From positions 1 through 61,907 of the forward strand of contig NZ_VJOT01000076.1 of assembly GCF_011087585.1 (NCBI RefSeq): a stretch of 61,907 bases of DNA, written 5' to 3'. A program made the position numbers and the translations under genes. Within the stretch, counting starts at the first letter, position 1. Each line of letters begins with the position of its first letter. A model generated the notes under the pieces. The model had not been told where the DNA came from. It did not search any database and was given only the letters and a program-made list of their open reading frames with translations. Below are positions 1 to 10,026 of this stretch, in pieces. The DNA comes from Neochlamydia sp. AcF84. Lineage in GTDB: Bacteria > Chlamydiota > Chlamydiia > Chlamydiales > Parachlamydiaceae.

Positions 1-214
1 TGAGCTTTTTTTCCATAGCTTGCCTATATTTTTGTTGTTGCAAACTAATTTTATAGCTCTTATGTGTTAAAGAGCAATCTTATCGCATACACTTCTTAGC
101 ATTTACGCAACAACGCCACAAATTATATAACGGTAAAAACAGACCCCTGTTTTTAAAAAATTTTAAATAAGAACATTTGTCATTAACTGGCATTTAACTT
201 AATCTTTTTTCTGA

Positions 215-745
215 TTAATATTTTTTATCAACACCTTCATTTATTGTTTTCCGCTTATATTGTTCAATAATCTTTTTATATTCATTGACTAAGTGAGAAG
301 TCCTACCCACCGAAAAAGCTGCTTCTTCTGTAGGCATACCTTTTCGTTTGCATAGCAATATTTGCTTGAAAGTGGATATATACCTTTGTATCGCCGGTAA
401 AAAGGGCTTTGTTTCTCTACTCACTTGCTGAACAGTTTTTTGCTCGATAAAGAGCTTTTCAATGATCATTTGTTTTGTGAGTTAAAGTAGGGCCTATATC
501 ATGGATAGATCCTCTTCTTGGAAGAACCTCGCGGTTTTCTAATTCCTACTCCTTGATATATTTGCCTACACTTTGTGGCGATATTTTTAAAAAAATAGCT
601 AATTATGCATGGGTTAAGCAGCCTTCTTGATCAAAAGCTTGCTTGCACATCCGCGCCACAGCTTCTTTTTTTATAGCCTTTAATTTTTTCCCTTTGGCTC
701 TTTCCATAGCATCTTGCAAGCTTACCAAGCAAAAATAAAAAAGAG
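215..745 (-). pseudogene. Decayed DUF1670-like helix-turn-helix gene
   Basis: The minus strand encodes one protein in pieces. From about 720 downward the frame reads an Ala/Lys-rich start, then a helix-turn-helix-like stretch (LTHA-stop-LAIFLKISPQSVGKYIKE-stop) and ELENREVLPRRGSIHDIG. The coding sense then moves to another frame near 470, which stays open for 84 codons to 215 and includes a YISTFKQILLCKRKGM segment and a GRTSHLVNEYKKII segment. This arrangement resembles DUF1670 proteins, a family I recall from archaea and amoeba-associated chlamydiae; that name is from memory and moderate. Two in-frame stops (at the TAA near 603 and the TAG near 550) and one frameshift near 470 mean no intact product can be made. 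The 84-codon open piece is the C-terminal remnant, not a gene. Confidence 0.6.
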
Positions 746-900
746 ATCTGCCTACTTATGTAAAAGTGATCGTTTTAAGGAAAGAAGTAGCTGCTTTATT
801 TAATAGGTTGTATTTAATTAACTTGTTGCTTTCTTTTAAATTTAATAACATGATTGTGTTTAGTTGTTTTTAATTTAAGCTCGTTATTGAGGGATATTCA

Positions 901-3321
901 GTGGAAATAAATAAGTTATCTCAGGCTTGCAGTTATATAGATAAGGTGGCTGATTACATACCCATCGTCAGTACAGTAACTAACCTATTTGATATTTTTC
1001 AAAAACAGGTCATTTTACGCTCTAAACAAAAAGAAAATATAAATAAAAGCTCCTATTATCGGCATCTTAGTCAGAAAAGCTTTAAACGGTGTATCATCTT
1101 GCTAATTCCTATTCTAGGAAATATAGTTGTAGGCATTTGGGACTTTACTCATCAAAAATGCTACCCTAGCTCCCCCCCAGCGGTGCATCCTGCATCTCCA
1201 CAGCTTAGCTTCCCTTCCAGTAATACAGCCGCTATGCTTACCGCTGTCCAGCAAAACGTTTGGACCCCTGAGCCTGCTGAGCTTAAGCTAAAAAGCAGGA
1301 AAAGTAAGGAAGCTGTTGCCGTTCAGAAGGAGCCGCGACATTTGGGGGAGTGGCTATCAGAAATAGAATTAAATAAAGAAAAGAGATGTCTGCTTGCTGC
1401 CGTTAGACGAGATGGCTTGAAACTTCAGTATGCAAGTGAAGTTCAAAAAAAAGATAAAAAAGTGGTGCTTGCTGCCGTTCAGCAAAATGGTAAGGCACTT
1501 GCATACGCCAACCAGGCATTAAAAGAAGATGAAGATGTTGTGCTTGCTGCTGTTCAGCAAAATGGCACGTCCTTTGAGTATGCGCATGAGAAACTTAAAA
1601 ATGAGAGAAGTTTTGTGCTTGCTGCTGTTAAGCAAGATGGCCGGGCACTTCAGTACGTAAGCCAGAAGTTAAAAGAAGATAAAGAAGTGGTGCTTGCTGC
1701 TGTTGAGCAAAATGGCTCGGCACTTCAGTACGTAAGCCAGAAGTTAAAAGAAGATAAAGAAGTGGTGCTTGCTGCTGTTGAGCAAAATGGCTGGCTACTT
1801 CGGGAGGCAAGCCAGGAGTTAAAAAAAGATAAAGAAGTGGTGCTTGCTGCCGTTAAGCGAGATGGCTGGGCACTTCAGTACGCCAGCCAGGAATTAAAAA
1901 AAGATAAGGAAGTGGTGCTTGCTGCCGTTAAGCAACATGGCTTGGCACTTGAGTACGCCAGCCAGGCATTAAAAGAAGATAAAGAAGTAGTGCTTGCTGC
2001 CGTTAAGCAACATGGCTTTGCATCTTATTATGCCAGCCAAAAATTAAAAGAAAATAGAGAAGTGGTGCTTGCTGCCGTCCAGCAAAATGGCTCGACCTTT
2101 GAGTATGCGCCTGAAGAGCTTAAAAATGAGAGAAGTTTTGTACTTATTGCCGTTCAACAAAAAGGTTGGGCACTTAAGTTCGCAAGCCAGAAGTTAAAAG
2201 AAGATAAAGAAGTGGTGTTTGCGGCTATTGAGCAAGATGGCTCGGTACTTGAGTACGCAAGCCAGGATTTAAAAAAAGATAATGAAGTAGTCCTTGCTGC
2301 CGTTAAGCAACATGGCATGGCACTTAAGTTTGCAAGCCAGAAGTTAAAAGAAGATAAAGAAGTGGTGCTTGCTGCTATTAAGCAAAATGGCTTGGCACTT
2401 GAGTACGCCAGCCAGGAATTAAAAGAAGATAAAGAAGTGGTGCTTGCTGCTATTAAGCAAAATGGCTGCGCACTTCAGTACGCCAGCCAGGGTTTAAAGA
2501 AAGATAAAGAGGTGGTACTTGCTGCTGTTAAGCAAAATGGCCTGGCACTTCGGCATGCAGGCAAGAAATTAAAAAAAGATAGAGAAATTGTGCTTGCTGC
2601 TGTGCAGCAAGAGGGCCGATCACTTGGGTATGTAAGCAAAGAAGATAAAGAAGTGGTGCTTGCTGCCCTCAAGCAAGATGGCTGGGTACTTAAGTACGCA
2701 AGCCAGGTATTGAAAAGAGATAAAGAATTTGTACTTGCTGCTGTTAAGCAAAATGGCTGGGCACTTGAGTACGCCAGCCAGGCATTAAAAGAAGATAAAG
2801 AAGTAGTGCTTGTTGCCGTTGAGCAAAATGGCTGGGCACTTGAGTACGCCAGCCAGGAGCTAAAGGAAGATAAAGAAATTGTGCTTGCTGCCATTAAGCA
2901 AGATGGCAGGGTATTGCAGTGGATGCTGGAATCACTTAAGAATGATAAAGAGATTGTGCTTGCTGCAGTTAAGCAAGATGGCTTGGCACTTAAGTTTGCA
3001 AGCCAGGAGTTAAAAGAAGATAAAGAAGTGGTGCTCGCTGCCGTTAAGCAAAATGGCTGTGCACTTCAGTACACCAGCCTGGCATTAAAGAATGATAAAG
3101 AAGTGGTACTTGCTGCCGTTAAGCAAAATGGCTTAGCCTTTTATTACGCAAGCCAGATGCTAAACAAAGATAAAGAAGTGGTGCTTGCTGCCGTTAAGCA
3201 AAATGATAGGGCACTTCAGTTCGCCAGCCAGGAGTTAAAAGAAGATGAAGAAGTAGTGCTTGCTGCCGTTAAGCAAAGAGACGCAGAACTTCAGTATGAT
3301 AGAGAAGAGTTAAGGATTTGA
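901..3321 (+). CDS. DUF4116 tandem-repeat protein, predicted host-directed
   Basis: The 806-residue protein has a unique N-terminus (about 1-160) with one hydrophobic segment near residues 65-85 (RCIILLIPILGNIVVGIW). About 26 copies of a 25-residue unit follow, with consensus close to LKEDKEVVLAAVKQNG then ALxYASQx. This is the DUF4116 repeat, found in many copies in amoeba-associated bacteria such as Legionella and Parachlamydiaceae; its molecular function is not known. At DNA level the units are 75-base near-identical tandem repeats, so copy number could change by slippage. One unit, around 2625-2645, lacks about three residues in frame. The GTG start is chosen because GAGGG lies seven bases upstream and the hydrophobic N-terminal region follows directly. 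It is monocistronic. No classical signal peptide is seen. An effector or inclusion-membrane role is inference from the family and the hydrophobic segment. Confidence 0.85.
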   Translation: MEINKLSQACSYIDKVADYIPIVSTVTNLFDIFQKQVILRSKQKENINKSSYYRHLSQKSFKRCIILLIPILGNIVVGIWDFTHQKCYPSSPPAVHPASPQLSFPSSNTAAMLTAVQQNVWTPEPAELKLKSRKSKEAVAVQKEPRHLGEWLSEIELNKEKRCLLAAVRRDGLKLQYASEVQKKDKKVVLAAVQQNGKALAYANQALKEDEDVVLAAVQQNGTSFEYAHEKLKNERSFVLAAVKQDGRALQYVSQKLKEDKEVVLAAVEQNGSALQYVSQKLKEDKEVVLAAVEQNGWLLREASQELKKDKEVVLAAVKRDGWALQYASQELKKDKEVVLAAVKQHGLALEYASQALKEDKEVVLAAVKQHGFASYYASQKLKENREVVLAAVQQNGSTFEYAPEELKNERSFVLIAVQQKGWALKFASQKLKEDKEVVFAAIEQDGSVLEYASQDLKKDNEVVLAAVKQHGMALKFASQKLKEDKEVVLAAIKQNGLALEYASQELKEDKEVVLAAIKQNGCALQYASQGLKKDKEVVLAAVKQNGLALRHAGKKLKKDREIVLAAVQQEGRSLGYVSKEDKEVVLAALKQDGWVLKYASQVLKRDKEFVLAAVKQNGWALEYASQALKEDKEVVLVAVEQNGWALEYASQELKEDKEIVLAAIKQDGRVLQWMLESLKNDKEIVLAAVKQDGLALKFASQELKEDKEVVLAAVKQNGCALQYTSLALKNDKEVVLAAVKQNGLAFYYASQMLNKDKEVVLAAVKQNDRALQFASQELKEDEEVVLAAVKQRDAELQYDREELRI

Positions 3322-4027
3322 AAAGGAAGAGCTAAAGATCACGATAGAGCTAGGTTAAAAAAGTTACTATAAGCTTAAAGCACGTATGGCCAACTTCACG
3401 TTTAAACTCAATCAAGAATAGATCTAAGTCGCTTTCTATAGAGTGCAAAGGTAACTGTTTATACGCTTTAAAAAAACTTACCCTCCATACCCAACCTTCT
3501 GAAAGATCCGCCTATGCTTAACAAAAGGGGCTTTATAAAGTACGTGAGTGCATAAAGAGTAGATGAAAAGCATATTGTTTTTACTTCGAGCAGAAAAAAT
3601 GACTTTATTATCCTGAGCACCTATCAATTACTGTCGACTAATGAGATTACTTTCCATAAGGCGCGTTGTTTAAAATTTTATCCGCATTGCCGCTTCTACC
3701 ATGCCTAGGATTGATAAGATTTATCCATAGCAGCAGATTGAGGTTTTTCTATCAAATTCTGAGTACATTCAATAGATTCTGTAACAAAGGGGGGCCTTGT
3801 TGCAATAGGGAAAGATGCTTAAAAACACGATGGAGCCTAAAAATTCTCCTCAAAATTGAGAAGAATATTTAGCAATCTGGGGGAGGCAGTTCCTTTCCAA
3901 AAACTCTTATCGACTTAGAAAAATAGATATGGCTTATTTAAATCTCGTTAAGCGTGCTTTAAGAATAGAGCTTAAGCCTTTTGCGTCTATACTTATTTAA
4001 GAGATTCTCTCTCCTAAGGTATGGAAG
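3322..4027. other. Intergenic, apparently degraded, no intact gene
   Basis: About 700 bases without a convincing gene. A 68-codon plus-strand frame at 3666-3872 has no clear ribosome binding site or recognisable family. Short minus-strand stretches between 3360 and 3700 look protein-like but are broken by many stops, so old gene decay is possible. Nothing here can be named. Confidence 0.4.
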
Positions 4028-5776
4028 TTATAGGTCAATGTTATGTTTGGTAAGGAGTTCTTTTAACTTGGGAACCAAATTGCGTTTACGTTGGTGTTCC
4101 TCAAGAAGCTGCCGGATATTTTTAGTCCATTGAGCGATAGATTGTGCTTGTATAGCAGCAAGATAAGCTTTATCCAACCACTCTGCTGCTCGGCCATAAT
4201 AAGATGCCCCTTGCTGAATGGCCTCTGTGGCAAGTTTTTGACAGTTTTTTAAAGCCCATTCAGGCCGCTGAGTTAAAGCTTCTTCAATAAGAAACTCCGG
4301 AATAGTCCTAAATTTTTCTGCAATCTTAATAGCTTCATCAATCATTTTCTCATATAAAAGAATTTTAATTGACTCCTCATAATGGTAGGGCCTGTCAATT
4401 TGAACAAATTTTAAAATGCCTGGTTTGATGATATCCCATTGGCTTTGCGCCCCCTTTTGTAAAGCTTTATAGTCTTCCAAAGAAGAGGCCATAGTAAGCA
4501 AATCTACTCCAGCTCTTATACCTATCTGGATTTGACCTGCTTCAAAAGCTAGATCTCTTGTCCATCTTAATAAATTTCTTGCTAGCCAACCTTCTTCATG
4601 GGGTCTTTTATAGCAAAGAGCTGTTTTTAAAGCCAATTGGAGCTCTTTACATCCATAAAATTGCTGAGAAAGCTCTAAAAGTAGATTAGGGTCTCGAATA
4701 TGGCTACTAATGAAATTTTCTGCTTCAACATATCTTTTAAGCTCAATGAGTAATTTCGCATATTCTTCGTCCATGCGCGCTAGATGAGCTAAAAGTAGAC
4801 AGGTATCAAGCTTTTTTCGTCGTTTTAAAACACGAAAAGCAACGCTGGCAATTTTTTTGCTGACCTCTTCATCTAGCTCAGTAGCAAAAACTGCTTGATT
4901 AGTAAGAGCTGCTTTCAGTAAGGGATAGTCCCAGCCAGCCTTCATCAATTCAAGAGCAGCATCAAAAGCGCCATCCGATTCTTCGTTCCAATCATAAAAA
5001 ATTTCAATCCAGACTGCTTTTTCTTGCGAAGAAAAATGACTGATAAGAATGGCTTCTATCCAAAGCGACGCTAAAGCATCTAAAAGTTCTTCGTAAAGGT
5101 CATCTCCGCCAAAGTCGGTAAAGGTTTCTTTTCTTTCTATTAACGGCTTAGTGATCGCCTTTAGAATAGCAAAAGCATTAACCCCATCTTCAGCTTTTAA
5201 GAAAGGAATAACTTGTTCCATTAGTTCTTCAATTCTTAAAGCTATCTGGCTTAAACCCTCTCCTTCATCGTCCCAAAAATCATAATCCTGATAAAGGATA
5301 TCTTCCATTTCACTAACAATGACTTGAGTATCCAGAAGAGATGTTGGTTCCCCGGTTGCTACAGGGCGGATAAGAAAGATTCGAATATCCTTCACCAGAT
5401 AAGGATGTTGCTCGATCAGCCTTAATAATAATGATCTAAGCGTGCTCAGATCTAAGGTTCTTAGTATCTCTTCTAAAGGAGGTTCCAAGAATTCAATACC
5501 TTGACGAGCCATTTTAAGTAAGACTGCTACAAGGTGCTTGCAAGGATAAAAATCACACGGGCAGGAGCAGTAGCCTTTTTGCCAATCTTGATTTTTTAGA
5601 GAAACTTTTACTTGGTAAGGCTCGGGTGAGCTACCTTGAACTGTAGCATATAAAGTATCCGTGGCTATGGTTAAAAAAGTAACTTTTTCAATGTAATTTT
5701 CACCCTTAAGGAAAGTGTTTGGAAAACACCATTCTTTAATCATAGCTTCATTAAAATAAAAAGGATTTTTTCTCAT
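4028..5776 (-). CDS. SWIM zinc-finger domain protein
   Basis: A protein of about 582 residues, mostly alpha-helical and Leu/Glu-rich. Near residues 60-85 it has the SWIM zinc-finger pattern CxCx(n)CxH, read as CSCPCDFYPCKHLVAVLL. SWIM domains bind zinc and occur in proteins handling nucleic acids or protein partners, often next to SNF2 helicases. Downstream of it I see no catalytic motif, only long helical repeat-like sequence. A TTG codon ten codons further upstream (5806) would extend the frame, but no ribosome binding site precedes it. The ATG at 5776 has GAG eight bases upstream and is preferred. It stands alone, with a decayed proline-rich gene upstream. A second SWIM protein, the SNF2 helicase at 30530, is also in this window. 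The precise role is unknown. Confidence 0.75.
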   Translation of the reverse strand: MRKNPFYFNEAMIKEWCFPNTFLKGENYIEKVTFLTIATDTLYATVQGSSPEPYQVKVSLKNQDWQKGYCSCPCDFYPCKHLVAVLLKMARQGIEFLEPPLEEILRTLDLSTLRSLLLRLIEQHPYLVKDIRIFLIRPVATGEPTSLLDTQVIVSEMEDILYQDYDFWDDEGEGLSQIALRIEELMEQVIPFLKAEDGVNAFAILKAITKPLIERKETFTDFGGDDLYEELLDALASLWIEAILISHFSSQEKAVWIEIFYDWNEESDGAFDAALELMKAGWDYPLLKAALTNQAVFATELDEEVSKKIASVAFRVLKRRKKLDTCLLLAHLARMDEEYAKLLIELKRYVEAENFISSHIRDPNLLLELSQQFYGCKELQLALKTALCYKRPHEEGWLARNLLRWTRDLAFEAGQIQIGIRAGVDLLTMASSLEDYKALQKGAQSQWDIIKPGILKFVQIDRPYHYEESIKILLYEKMIDEAIKIAEKFRTIPEFLIEEALTQRPEWALKNCQKLATEAIQQGASYYGRAAEWLDKAYLAAIQAQSIAQWTKNIRQLLEEHQRKRNLVPKLKELLTKHNIDL

Positions 5777-5893
5777 AATTTTTGGCTCTGTTATCAAAAT
5801 CCTCAATCAAATTAAATACATATTTTGCTGTTTTAAAGCCTTTTATTCCAAGTATTTATCGGCCCAAGCAAAAATAAAGCATGAGTATTTTCT

Positions 5894-6721
5894 TTAGGTT
5901 CTCGCTGCGTTAAGTCCAATTTTAAAAAAATTTGAACAATCCTCTAGGCGTTCATCAATAATCTTTCGTTTTTTCTTGTCGCCCATCATATTTTGAGGCA
6001 GAAAAGGAATATTTTCTGGCCGCTGATTAGGAAGCTCATTGGGGTGCTGAGCCTTCCAGTGATACAATTCTTTACGTTCATACATTGACTTTCCCAAGCC
6101 ATGCGCAAGTAGCTGGAGGTTGCGCATGATAAGAATAGTAACCAGCTGAGGTTGGAGGCAGACTCTGAGGAAAAGGCATAGGAAAGGGTAGAGGAGATGG
6201 TGCACGGTAAGGATGGTGACTATTTGGAACAGGGGGTAGGCTTGGAGCCGCTGGCAAGGTAGGGGAGTAGGGCGATTTGGCGGTGGTGGTGCTGAGGGGG
6301 ATATGCGCTGTCGTTTAGCAGATTGATCCTGCTGTAGTGGAAGCACGCGAGAAGCAGAAGAAGTAGATTGCCCTTCTTCTCTCTGAGATTGCTGCTCCTC
6401 TATTTGAGATGTTTCACCTTTACGCTTTTTAGCTAAGCTTAATAAGCGGCTGTATTAGGCAGATTGATTCAAATTCACCTGTTGGATGCGCTCTAATTGA
6501 GAAGCAGAAGGAGGCAAAGAGGTGGATTGTCCTTCCTCTCTCTGAGGTTGCTGTTCTTCTGTTTGAGAAATTTCAGTTGTACGTGTTTTAAAGGAAGAAA
6601 CAACTGGCATATTTTCAAGAGGTGGGGAGGGGGGAGTTGATCCTGCGCCTCGCATAAATTTTTTCCTAGATGACATTATTGGTGACATTAATAGAGTGTA
6701 TGATAAATATGAACATATCAC
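5894..6721 (-). pseudogene. Broken proline-rich gene with internal duplication
   Basis: Two minus-strand open stretches (6721-6455 and 6454-5894) lie in the same frame and are separated by one TAA at 6455-6457. They share a duplicated module: EEQQPQREEGQSTSLPPSAS in the first part and EEQQSQREEGQSTSSAS in the second, so they were one gene. Between about 6290 and 6110 the annotated frame loses proline-rich character, while the neighbouring frame reads SPYSPTLPAAPSLPPVP and PSPLPFPMPFPQSLPP. After about 6100 the first frame again looks natural (charged, Lys-rich). This suggests two compensating indels as well as the stop. Product unknown. A low-complexity Pro/Gln/Glu-rich protein in this setting could have been a secreted host-interaction protein, which is inference. 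Start codon uncertain: ATG at 6688 or 6676, or GTG at 6721. Confidence 0.5.
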
Positions 6722-6757
6722 TAAATAAAAAAATGTAAAATAAAAAGGAGGGTTGAA

Positions 6758-7647
6758 ATGATTAGTAACATTTTTGATAATTATTTGACCAAAGTAGATA
6801 AATTTACCCGAAAATCATTTAATCAGCTAATTGAAAACAATTTAGCAAAAATCTCAATTATATTATCGCAGTAGTAGAAGATGCAAAAAATCAGGTATCT
6901 TTATATGATGGCTGCACATTTGCAAAAATACAATTAGAATTAGGAGCCGAAGCGAAATACAATCCTGAAACCGCCGAAAAAATGGCTAAGATCTATTATT
7001 GTTGCGTTAACCAATATGGTGGCACTAATCAAATACAGCTATATTATCCTAATTATGTAGGCCGCCAAGAAGATCTAAAAGAAATAGCTTGTAAGGCTTA
7101 TATTTTTGCTAATGATTCTTCTCTAAATCCTTCCAAAAGAGCTGAATATCAATTTGACTTAGGTCATTGCTTTTATCAGGGAAAGGGAACGGAACAAAAT
7201 TTTGCTCAAGCTTTTAATTGCTATCAAAAAGCGGGGTTAGAAGGAAACTATCCTCCAGCGTTATTCATGGTGGGGCATTGTCTCGAAAGAGGCGAGGGTG
7301 TTCCCAAAGATGAAGAAACCGCGCTTCAATGGTATTTAAAAGCCGCAAGCTATTCAGACGATGTAGACATCGTACGCCATGTTGCTCAAAAGTTTGAAGA
7401 AAAAGGACGGATAGAAATAGCCCATCTTTTATATCAAAAAGCTGCTCAAAATCACGATCCTGTAGCCATTGATTATTTGATAAAATTTTATGAGCAAAAA
7501 GGAGTGGAACAGTACCAAGAAGCGATTAATAAATTGAAATCTCAGCTGGCTAAGGTCGTTCAACAACTTAACCCTGATTCTCTTCTTAAAAAACCCTATT
7601 CTTTGCCTCCTATTTCTTATTCTGGGGAAGGAACCATCCGCGGTTGA
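6758..7647 (+). CDS. Sel1-repeat protein with an apparent -1 base frameshift
   Basis: The open frame from ATG 6982 encodes 221 residues with Sel1-type tetratricopeptide-like repeats (about residues 50-125: AEYQFDLGHCFYQGKGTE and ALFMVGHCLERGEGVPKD), which mediate protein contacts. The sequence just upstream is also coding. An ATG at 6758 follows a strong AAGGAGGG ribosome binding site and opens a 38-codon frame ending in two TAG codons. The run of five A at 6847-6851 is where the two frames meet. One extra A there would join them as ...LIENNLAKNLNYIIAVVEDAK..., continuing smoothly into the Sel1 frame. So the gene probably starts at 6758 and carries a one-base deletion. This may be a real inactivating mutation, a slippage site or a sequencing error. 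Sel1 proteins are frequent among effectors of amoeba-associated bacteria, but function here is unknown. Confidence 0.6.
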
Positions 7648-8460
7648 TAAATTTTGGCATCGATTTGGCGAATTGCCAAGTTGATGGAATTTTAACCAGT
7701 TTTTAGCTCATCTAAAAGCATCGCTTATTCGATAAAAATACCTGTTTTTTGAGAGTTGGAGAGAGTCGATTAATCTTTAGCATGCTTTATTTTCGAGTGC
7801 TGGGATAGCGTGCATCTAGAATGAAGAGCAACTTTCCGAACTATATTTTGCACTCCCGTTTTATCGTTTGGAGAAGGGGTTAATATTTCCTTAGTTCACC
7901 TTTTGACAAAAAATTCTATGGAAAGCTGTTATAGCTGGATTGAGGGATCACTACTGTGTCTGGGAAATCATTTTTTTGTTTATCTTTTCTGTGCAGGGCA
8001 AAGAAGCTATCAAATATATACGCAATCGTTATTTTGGATGGTTTAAATGTATCGCTTGCCATTCGAAAATGATGTTTCGCATTTCATCTCAATTCTAAAA
8101 AGCAGTGTCTCCAAAATTATCATTTTGAAGGAAGTTTAAAGAGCCAAATGAATTGTAGAATCCTTTTTGGATTCTATAATTCATAGTAAAATTAGGCACT
8201 CCAAGAGAAGATACTTGCTTCTTGGCCTGGCATTTTCATTAATGTCTAAGCGAGCTGATCGGATTGTTGTACAGCCTCTTGCTGCATTTGGATGACAGAA
8301 TCTAACGCTATTCCTTAATCGCTAATTTGGCAGCTGTGCCATCCGTCATGGTTAGCGACCCAGGGTCGGCAGTTTTAGTGACCCACCCTAGCTACCAAAA
8401 TTTTTTTCTTTATTTCTCTTAAACTGCATACACGATGATATACTTTTTTATTCTTGACAG
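7648..8460. other. Intergenic region with one strong hairpin, no gene seen
   Basis: About 800 bases without an intact reading frame of note. The only clear structure is a 16-bp stem at 8148-8184, listed separately. Part of the stretch may be leftover from the transposase relic that ends at 8461. Confidence 0.4.
8148..8184. repeat. Inverted repeat, 16-bp stem with T5 loop
   Basis: Arm 8148-8163 (atgaattgtagaatcc) and arm 8169-8184 (ggattctataattcat) are complementary except for one G.T-type position, around a loop of five T. It lies in non-coding sequence about 500 bases after the Sel1 gene, with no U-tract behind it on either strand. It may be a small mobile-element end or an RNA structure; nothing more can be said from sequence. 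Confidence 0.55.
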
Positions 8461-9870
8461 CTAGGCAACTTTTCTTGATAACTCAAAAGTTACATTTTCT
8501 TGTACTGCATTTAAATGTTCACAAGAAGGCCTTAAAACAAAGATTGCATCTAGCGTCTTTTCGAAATTACGGAAGAGTTCTTTTGAATTTTCATTTTCAA
8601 TAATTTCTCTTCCAACTTGGCACAAAGCATCCACTCTAGACTTTTCTACTGGGCTCCCCAAGGTTGCTAAAGGGAGTTTGTTCTTAATGAAATTTGTTTG
8701 AGACAAATGAAAAAGAAAGCAGTGGTAAACAGCAGGCTTAGAATCAAAGGTCGTTCTGATCCCTCAACGCCGCGCTGTTGGCCAAACTGCAAAACCCACA
8801 ATGACTACTCCAATCTTCAATAAAAAACCTCTAATAATCATCTCAAAATATATCCTTGCACCACATCTTTCATCTTCCATGAAAGATTTGCAGCCATAAG
8901 ATAGCGATACTCATTTTCTTCCTCATATATGAGGACTATTGCCCATCGTTTTCTATGATGAGAAGGAACATATAACCTTGCTCCCTCGGCTTGGACTCCA
9001 TTTTTTTTTATCACCGCGAATGAGGATTTCCTGCTTCCAGCCTTGGTAGGCTTTAAAGAATTCTTGGCACGAGAGAGACTTTTTACTTCGCATGACTTTT
9101 TGATTCTTTCTTAAGTTGAGTAATGATTTGCACTCCAGGCCAAATAGCTTCTACTCCATCTACAAACAAGCTATTGCCGTAAAAAGTATTAGTGAGTACG
9201 CAAGCGACTTTAAAAGCAGGAAATTCACAGGCAAAATTTTTAAGTAATTGCAAAGCTAGTGTATACTTTTTTGGATATTCTATTGACCTTTTAGGCTCTT
9301 TGGGACGGGCTTTTTTAGAAATTCCCCACCTTTTTAGCTTCCTCACTTCCTGTCACCATCTTGTGAGTACGGGATCGGGAGAATAAAAGGCAAAGGAGAC
9401 GGGAATGCAAAATTTTTTAGTCACTAGCTGAAGAAATACTATATTTTGATCACAAAAATAACCACTTGTTTTTTTATCCCGGATTTTATGCAAATGATGC
9501 AATTTCTCAGCATTTTTTGATCGCCTGTGATCTTTATCATCGATAATAAGAACCCCTTCTGTGATGCTATGTTTACGCAGGACCGCACGAACACTACAGA
9601 TTAGCAGCCTGTTCTAAGCAATCTTAGCCCATCTAAACATGGCCGATAAAGCCATCTTTTTATAGCTTTTAAGTCCAGCCCTTTCAAATTTTGCCCAACA
9701 GATTGAATTTGTAATTAATATGCCCATCAAGAAAAAGCCAGCGAACACCATTGAATTTTGAATAAGCTATTGGGGAATTTTCTTGTTTGAGAGCCACTTC
9801 ACGTTGATTTAGATATTCTTTAATAAAAGGAAAGGGGAAGGAGGGGATATAGACAAAAAATTATTTTTAA
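8461..9870 (-). mobile_element. Degraded DDE transposase (insertion sequence relic)
   Basis: Minus-strand pieces in different frames read in order as one transposase. About 9610-9360 reads SVRAVLRKHSITEGVLIIDD, then KDHRRSKNAEKLHHLHKIRD and FCDQNIVFLQLVTKKFCIPV, ending at a TGA. About 9346-9083 reads WGISKKARPKEPKRSIEYPK and later TNTFYGNSLFVDGVEAIWPG and VQIITQLKK. About 9080-8860 continues in two frames (SCQEFFKAYQGWKQEILIRG, then HHRKRWAIVLIYEEENEYRY). The open frame 8706-8461 (81 codons) is the C-terminus. The IDD motif and the downstream G-N-x-F-VDG block fit an IS4-like DDE enzyme. At least three frameshifts or stops show it is inactive. The upstream limit near 9870 is uncertain and no terminal repeats were identified. 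Confidence 0.7.
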
Positions 9871-10026
9871 CGAGTTGATAAGCTACAACATTATTTTATT
9901 AAAAATTAGTCAACAAGAAATAAGTACATCATAAAGTATAGAGGCTTATGAAGTTTAAATTTAAAGGTGTAGGATAAGCAATTTAGAGGTAAGAGTATAA
10001 ATTATTGAAAGGCTTATAACGTTAAG

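Noticed and set aside
2475-2894. 139-codon minus-strand frame inside the DUF4116 gene
   Set aside because: Its own repeats are only the antisense of the 75-base coding repeats.
1400-3300. Regular 75-base repeats as a CRISPR array
   Set aside because: The repeats are continuous coding units of DUF4116 with no unique spacers between them and they keep frame throughout.
3666-3872. 68-codon plus-strand frame as a small gene
   Set aside because: No ribosome binding site, unusual composition and no family; it lies in degraded sequence.
8461-8706. 81-codon frame as an independent small protein
   Set aside because: It continues in order from the transposase pieces upstream and is best read as that enzyme's C-terminus.
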